A stretch of 64,000 nt of DNA from NCBI GenBank assembly GCA_029448655.1, contig JACCLO010000001.1, positions 4,030,001-4,094,000 on the forward strand. The letters run 5' to 3'. The stretch comes from Wolfiporia cocos (Eukaryota > Basidiomycota > Agaricomycetes > Polyporales > Phaeolaceae). Shown here piece after piece: positions 59,788-64,000 of the stretch. How positions within the stretch are numbered: the first letter of the stretch is position 1; each line of letters begins with the position of its first letter. A program made the position numbers and the translations under genes. A model generated the notes under the pieces. The model saw only the letters and a program-made list of their open reading frames with translations, searched no databases and had not been told where the DNA came from.

Positions 59788-60299
59788 TAGCTCCCCTAAG
59801 TAATGGCACCCTTCCAGAACTTTTTTTTACGTCCTCGGCCGTCAGTATTTCCAGCAGTATCCGATCCAGCGCAGAATCTTACCCCTCGACAGCATGTGCA
59901 CCAGAAGCCGACCACTGCTGGTCAGCTTGTGCCAGTCAGATGGATACGTAGAAATCGGCCTGATAATTACGCAGATGATTGCACGAGCTGGAACATGATG
60001 TTACAGGGAAGACGTCGCCGTGGGCACAGGCCTGGCGTCAACTTGCTATTTGTGTCACATTGCTATTTGATGGAGACCATCAGATTGATATGTCCGGTGC
60101 GCACGTTTGGTGACGTCTAATATGCGGGCGCATCACTAGTGTGATAGTGAGGTGCTTTGCATCACAGCTGTCATATCTTCCCACCGTAAGACAGCCCGAG
60201 CATCGCCCGACGCTCTCATGCTCTAGTTAATGGAAGTGCGGTGACATAGAACGGCTCATCATGAGGGTCCCGACGAGACTTTCTGAGAACTAAGGCCTG
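59788..60299. other. Convergent spacer
   Basis: Between TFB4 (+) and taspase (-) ends. A 105-codon plus-strand frame from 59803 has no recognisable motif and no better-than-chance features. Confidence 0.45.
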
Positions 60300-61888
60300 T
60301 CAACGATAGCAATCATGCCCAAGAATATTCAGCCCTGATGGATTCATCTGACTCACTCTGGGTTTACGATCCAAAGAGGACGCATATGCAATCGCCATGC
60401 TTTCTGTGGTAAACGCGCACCACAGGCGTGCTTGTGGTGATACCTATCATCAGTATCCCATGGACGGTCAAGAGCAGGACCCACATGTAGTGCTTCCTTG
60501 TGCTTCGTGCTGTCTCACCAAGAGGAGCACGCCTGCATTAAAGCTTCCTACATCCGTTATACAGGTTGTGTCTTCGACGCAGCGCCCTATAACTCAAAGA
60601 GACCTACCGTCAGGTTGACCAGCTAACGTTCGCTGCAGTATGTCATGAGTATCGTCGCCATCGGAAGTCGCTATGGCATCGCAAACGGTCTTCGCCAGAG
60701 CAGCTTTGATGATATATTCCCCTGCTCCTGGGGTCGTGTCAATGAAGAAAGCCTTCTCCTAGAAGTGTCAACATTACCTGAGACGCTGCAGGCAATGCTG
60801 ATGGAATTCAACCGCAATGCATGCTTAGCCCAGCAGCCCGCACCATAATGTGCTGCCTGACACGCAGGATGTCCCAATGCGAGATCTTAAGCGGCCGGAA
60901 CCGAAAGATACTGAACTACTTTACTTCACCGATCCGACCCGGAATCTTTAGCAAAAGACCACCGCTTCGACTCTAGGTCAATCAGTCAACTACAATCACA
61001 GTAAATGCTATCTCACCTAGATACCCCAGCGGATAGGTGACCGTTTGAGGCACAGGCGATGGCTCCAACAGTATCTTGTTTATGACTCATGTCCGTAGGG
61101 TTTACGGTGTCGGAGAGACCTTGTTCGATGGCAATAGGTCCGCTTGAGACCTGGGTCGAACCGAGGGTTGCCTTCCATCTCAACCATTCCTGTCTGGCTC
61201 GTGGTGAGATGAGCGACTCATATGGTACTGAATGCATTCCATGCAGGTCTGCAAATTGTACAGCTCCATTGGCTACCAAAATCCTGTGGGACAACGGCGC
61301 CATCAGTCCAGATGTTGCGTACATGTGACTGCTTCACGAAATCTCACATTGGCGGTATGCGTCCTAAAGGGTCCGGGATTCGAGAGTAGTCGAGCACCAA
61401 TCGTGCAGCTTTGATAGGGTTCTTGAGGCCTATCTGCTTAATGATGATACTGGGCCTTACAGTTGACTATGCACTTACCGGAGACAGCACCAACGCTGCC
61501 AAAGCTCTCACAATCACTATCCGTTACAGAAGCGTCGCATTCGACATTTCCATATAGGGTCAAGTTAGAACCATAGCCTAGTGGTGTCAAAGGGTGTCAG
61601 AGGATTCAGTCGTGAGGTTGAGTACTGTACTAAAACCTGCATTCAAGCATTCAGCGTCTTCCAGACATATTACGGCCTCTTGTACAGAGTCGAGGGCGGA
61701 TCCACCAGTTTCAAGAATGGGAAGAGCTGCTCTACATGCACTGACCGGGATTGTCAACGCCATGTTGACTATATGAAGACGACGAAAGCGTATCACCGGT
61801 TCAAGACCTTCTTTACCTCCGCATCCGATGTCCTGGGATGCACACCAGCCCCCCCATGTACTGCGATGAGAAAGAAAACGTCCTCCAT
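60300..61888 (-). CDS. TASP1: Threonine aspartase / taspase-1-like Ntn hydrolase
   Basis: Ntn-hydrolase of the asparaginase-2/taspase group, autocleaving before a catalytic Thr. 358 residues; exons 61888-61797, 61740-61637, 61577-61479, 61429-61348, 61283-61017, 60970-60925, 60856-60778, 60721-60608, 60547-60485 and 60430-60300. Visible blocks: IAVHGGAGVHP at the N-terminus, ACRAALPILETGGSALDSVQEAV, YGSNLTLYGNVECDASV, LVANGAVQFADLHGMHSVPYE, SHKQDTVGAIA with the presumed nucleophile Thr after Asp, GGLLLKIPGRIGE, YGAGCWAKHA, and the end RLWCAFTTESMAIAYA. The long DLHGMH...RQEWLRWK segment favours taspase over plain asparaginase. All catalytic neighbours are intact. It shares a 255-bp promoter with the RNase H2B gene. 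Confidence 0.92.
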
Positions 61889-62143
61889 GAGAGAAAGCGT
61901 TGTCTCGATTTACTGTGTGCTCCGTGGCACACCACGACGAGCAGTTGGATAGCTACTCGTCGAAACCGAAGCGCCATACACGTGACTGGCATATGTGCGC
62001 CACAAAAGACAAATTAGAACACATAGCGCGGTTGTGGCTGGCCACAACCGCGTTGGGCGCAGACCATTACCGCGACAAAGCGACGGTTCCTCTGGTATCG
62101 CATTGTAGAGACATCAGCTCAGAAACATCAAAAACACTCGAAC
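61889..62143. promoter_or_regulatory. Bidirectional promoter of TASP1 and RNase H2B
   Basis: 255 bp separate the two divergent start codons, with no coding exon. It contains the palindrome at 62027-62052 and no obvious TATA box on either side. Confidence 0.65.
62027..62052. repeat. 26-bp palindrome in the bidirectional promoter
   Basis: Two perfect 12-bp arms (CGCGGTTGTGGC and its reverse complement) around a 2-bp spacer. The site lies about 92 bp from the RNase H2B start and 139 bp from the taspase start. A dimeric transcription-factor site is one reading. Confidence 0.9.
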
Positions 62144-63506
62144 ATGACGCGCTATATCACAGTCTTGCCTGATGGTGCGTTGATTCTGAATGCCATGAGC
62201 TGCACTCATTTGCCACCTCCAAGACGTGTTAGATTCCAGGGTATCGGCATGCAGAGCGGGTCCTTCAGAAAGCAATGACGGTCGTAAGGATCTTCGTATG
62301 CTGATGTTGCCTCATCCGCGCACCGGTGAGTGCCGCGTTGTAACAGCACCCGCTTTCTCTTCATATTCGGGCAGGGATATTTTCATTGTTCTTGCCGTAC
62401 GAGCCGCCTACGTGTGAGAAATCCTCAATATTGGAGGTACAGTCCGTAGCACCAGCAAACGAGCGTTCGTGGTTTATGCCCGACGGTCACGTCCTCAGTG
62501 GTGCGTACGAGCCCAGCGACTAGACACTATGCTAAGTTGTCATAGATGGACAACTATTCGTGATGACACCCATAGACCCAGCCTTTCTGATGATACCCAT
62601 TCTGCAGCGTACCATACCCGTACGTCCATCTGCTATTCACTCGCTAAGGACAATTAAGATTTTACGAGCAGACAGAGGAGCGGCAAGGCGCCTTCCGTCC
62701 AGCAGAGCAGTTGCTAGAAGAGGCTGCAGCAAGAATTCTACCATCAACCGAAAACGGCTCAGCTGATTGCTACATAAGTGACGTTCTCCGTTTACTGGAA
62801 TTCTCTTGCGTGCGAGATGCATTTAGACATATATGCGAAGTGAAAGGTACGATCGCAATGTACGCGAATCCGATGGCTACGCCTCACGATGTGTACTAGA
62901 GATTAACCCGGACCTCGTTGTCTACCGGTTTTCACCAACAAAAGCCCAGGAATATCTGAAGAGGAAGGTGACTCGTCTAGCAAAGCAAGAGAATTGCGAG
63001 ATCTCCCGGACAATAATCCGCCACCTGGCGAGGGATGGTCTTATGGAAGATGGAAAGGAACACCTACTCGAATGTGAGCTTACTGTCCCTATACCTCGCG
63101 AGAAACTAGGATCCTACAGTATCACGACAGCTGCGCGTACTCGAGCAGCCTGCGATTTGGTCTCGCAGTACATACCACAAGACGCGTACCAAACACTGCT
63201 GACCGGATATGAGTATGTACAAAGTCAGGGAGTGATTGCTTATACTTGTATTGACCTTCTCTCAGTTTCGCTGCGCTGAATGCATATCTTCGAGCCGTAC
63301 AGGAAGAAGTCGCTGCGACTACTCCTGCTGACGAAACGCAGCCGAAGACAAAAGCAAAGAAAGGAAAGCCGCAGGATGTAGACTCCAACGACAACAAGCG
63401 AAAGGCACAGAGCAAAGCGTCCACTGGTGTGGAGAGACTCAAGAAAGTAAACGTCAAGGGCATGGCGAAGATATCGACTTTCTTCCAGAAACCAACCAAG
63501 GCATAG
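62144..63506 (+). CDS. RNH202: Ribonuclease H2 subunit B
   Basis: Non-catalytic subunit of RNase H2, which removes ribonucleotides from DNA; subunit B targets the complex to PCNA. 353 residues; exons 62144-62174, 62224-62325, 62375-62500, 62546-62619, 62672-62846, 62900-63212 and 63266-63506. N-terminal triple-barrel blocks: TVLPDDVLDS, LPHPRTGIFSLFLPYE, LEVQSVAPANERSWF and GQLFVMTPIDPAFLMIPIL. The middle helical part reads RPAEQLLEEAAARILP, DVLRLLEFSCVRDAFRHICEVK and YRFSPTKAQEYLKRKV. A Lys-rich linker ends in the PIP box MAKISTFFQKPTKA at the extreme C-terminus, as in the family. Every intron phase joins conserved sequence. Divergent from TASP1. Confidence 0.93.
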
Positions 63507-63728
63507 TCATCTCTGCTGGGAGATATTAGTCTACAGCTGTGTCTGGCCTGTTGTTGTACTCTTGATTGATACGGAGGGAATTTATTGCTGTCGCGCGGCC
63601 TGAGCGCTAATCAAACGAAGTCACGCGTATTCGAGTTGATTGAGACTCCGCTGTCGCGTCTTGTCGCCCAACGTTCATGTCCTCTCCTCCTCCAGCACTT
63701 TCACAAGTCTCGCCATAGTTCAGCAAGA
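63507..63728. other. Short tandem intergenic spacer
   Basis: Contains the 3' end of RNH202 and the upstream region of the last gene; nothing else seen. Confidence 0.5.
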
Positions 63729-64000
63729 ATGTCTTCGCAAAATGTCGTGTATCCAAAGTCATATATCGACCGTGGCGTTCAAACAGATACAGCCGCCGGG
63801 ACTCGGGTATCGTCTCCGGCCCAGGACTTATCAGTGTCGGTCAGTCGACTGAACATCAGCTTGTCGTCAGAAGAGAGCGCGGAAGAATCAACACACCCCC
63901 GTTCACCCATTTCTATTCAATTTGATAGCGCACATAGCCATACATCTGACCACTCAACGGGGTCCAGTCCGACACTGTCGATGTCAGCGACGGCCCGCGC
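63729..64000 (+). CDS. Ser/Thr-rich hypothetical protein (3' partial)
   Basis: An open frame starts at ATG 63729 and runs without a stop to the window end, 90 codons. The beginning MSSQNVVYPKSYIDRGVQTD is followed by Ser-rich sequence (SVSRLNISLSSEESAEEST, SHTSDHSTGSSPTLS). It looks like a disordered N-terminus of a larger cytosolic or nuclear protein. No domain is visible, so no function is proposed. Confidence 0.55.
   Translation, partial: MSSQNVVYPKSYIDRGVQTDTAAGTRVSSPAQDLSVSVSRLNISLSSEESAEESTHPRSPISIQFDSAHSHTSDHSTGSSPTLSMSATAR

Noticed and set aside
1..64000. Search for CRISPR arrays, bacterial operons or prophage genes
   Set aside because: Intron-dense eukaryotic genes throughout and no regularly spaced repeats.
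1..64000. Search for a secondary-metabolite or other functional gene cluster
   Set aside because: Neighbouring genes are unrelated housekeeping and regulatory genes; no synthase, transporter or tailoring set is present.

Overview
The window is a slice of nuclear genome from a filamentous basidiomycete, most likely an Agaricomycete and perhaps a polypore. The evidence is dense short spliceosomal introns (about 46-65 nt, usually GTRNGT...YAG), a polyporopepsin-type secreted aspartic protease, a Clr2-like silencing protein and a fungal Zn2Cys6 regulator. No ribosomal RNA, tRNA, CRISPR array or intact transposon was recognised. All gene models were rebuilt by hand from splice signals and reading-frame continuity. 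Every model listed as complete closes in frame, but boundaries may be off by 1-2 bases.

Left third (1-19.6 kb): a 5'-truncated coiled-coil protein with an HPD motif (+); a GH18 chitinase with an N-terminal membrane anchor (+); a 17-exon NDR-family AGC kinase carrying an N-terminal CRIB motif (-); a homeodomain transcription factor (+); and a 21-exon eEF3/New1-type translation ABC ATPase (+).

Middle (20-35 kb): a C2H2 zinc-finger factor (-); mitochondrial BolA (-) head to head with a Clr2-like protein (+); an alanine/proline-rich unknown protein in very GC-rich DNA (+); replicative DNA ligase I (-); a second C2H2 factor (+); and an NAA50-type N-acetyltransferase (-). Most of this is nuclear housekeeping and regulation.

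37.7-44.4 kb: an accessory-looking patch with an intact secreted aspartic protease, a decayed second protease copy downstream of it, two diverged copies of a further unidentified unit, and then a Pho85-type cyclin whose long intron contains a strong hairpin.

Right third (47-64 kb): a Zn2Cys6 transcription factor with an 8-nt micro-exon (-); mitochondrial 2-methylcitrate dehydratase (-), which serves propionyl-CoA detoxification; SNAPC3 (+); TFIIH subunit TFB4 with two GC-AG introns (+); taspase (-) head to head with RNase H2 subunit B (+) across a 255-bp promoter containing a 26-bp palindrome; and the start of a serine-rich protein that runs off the window.

I found no gene cluster that reads as a new multi-gene system. 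The most unusual content is at the level of domain architecture (CRIB plus NDR kinase) and splicing (micro-exons of 8-14 nt, three GC-AG introns, two frame-neutral introns of which one splits a zinc finger, and a hairpin intron).
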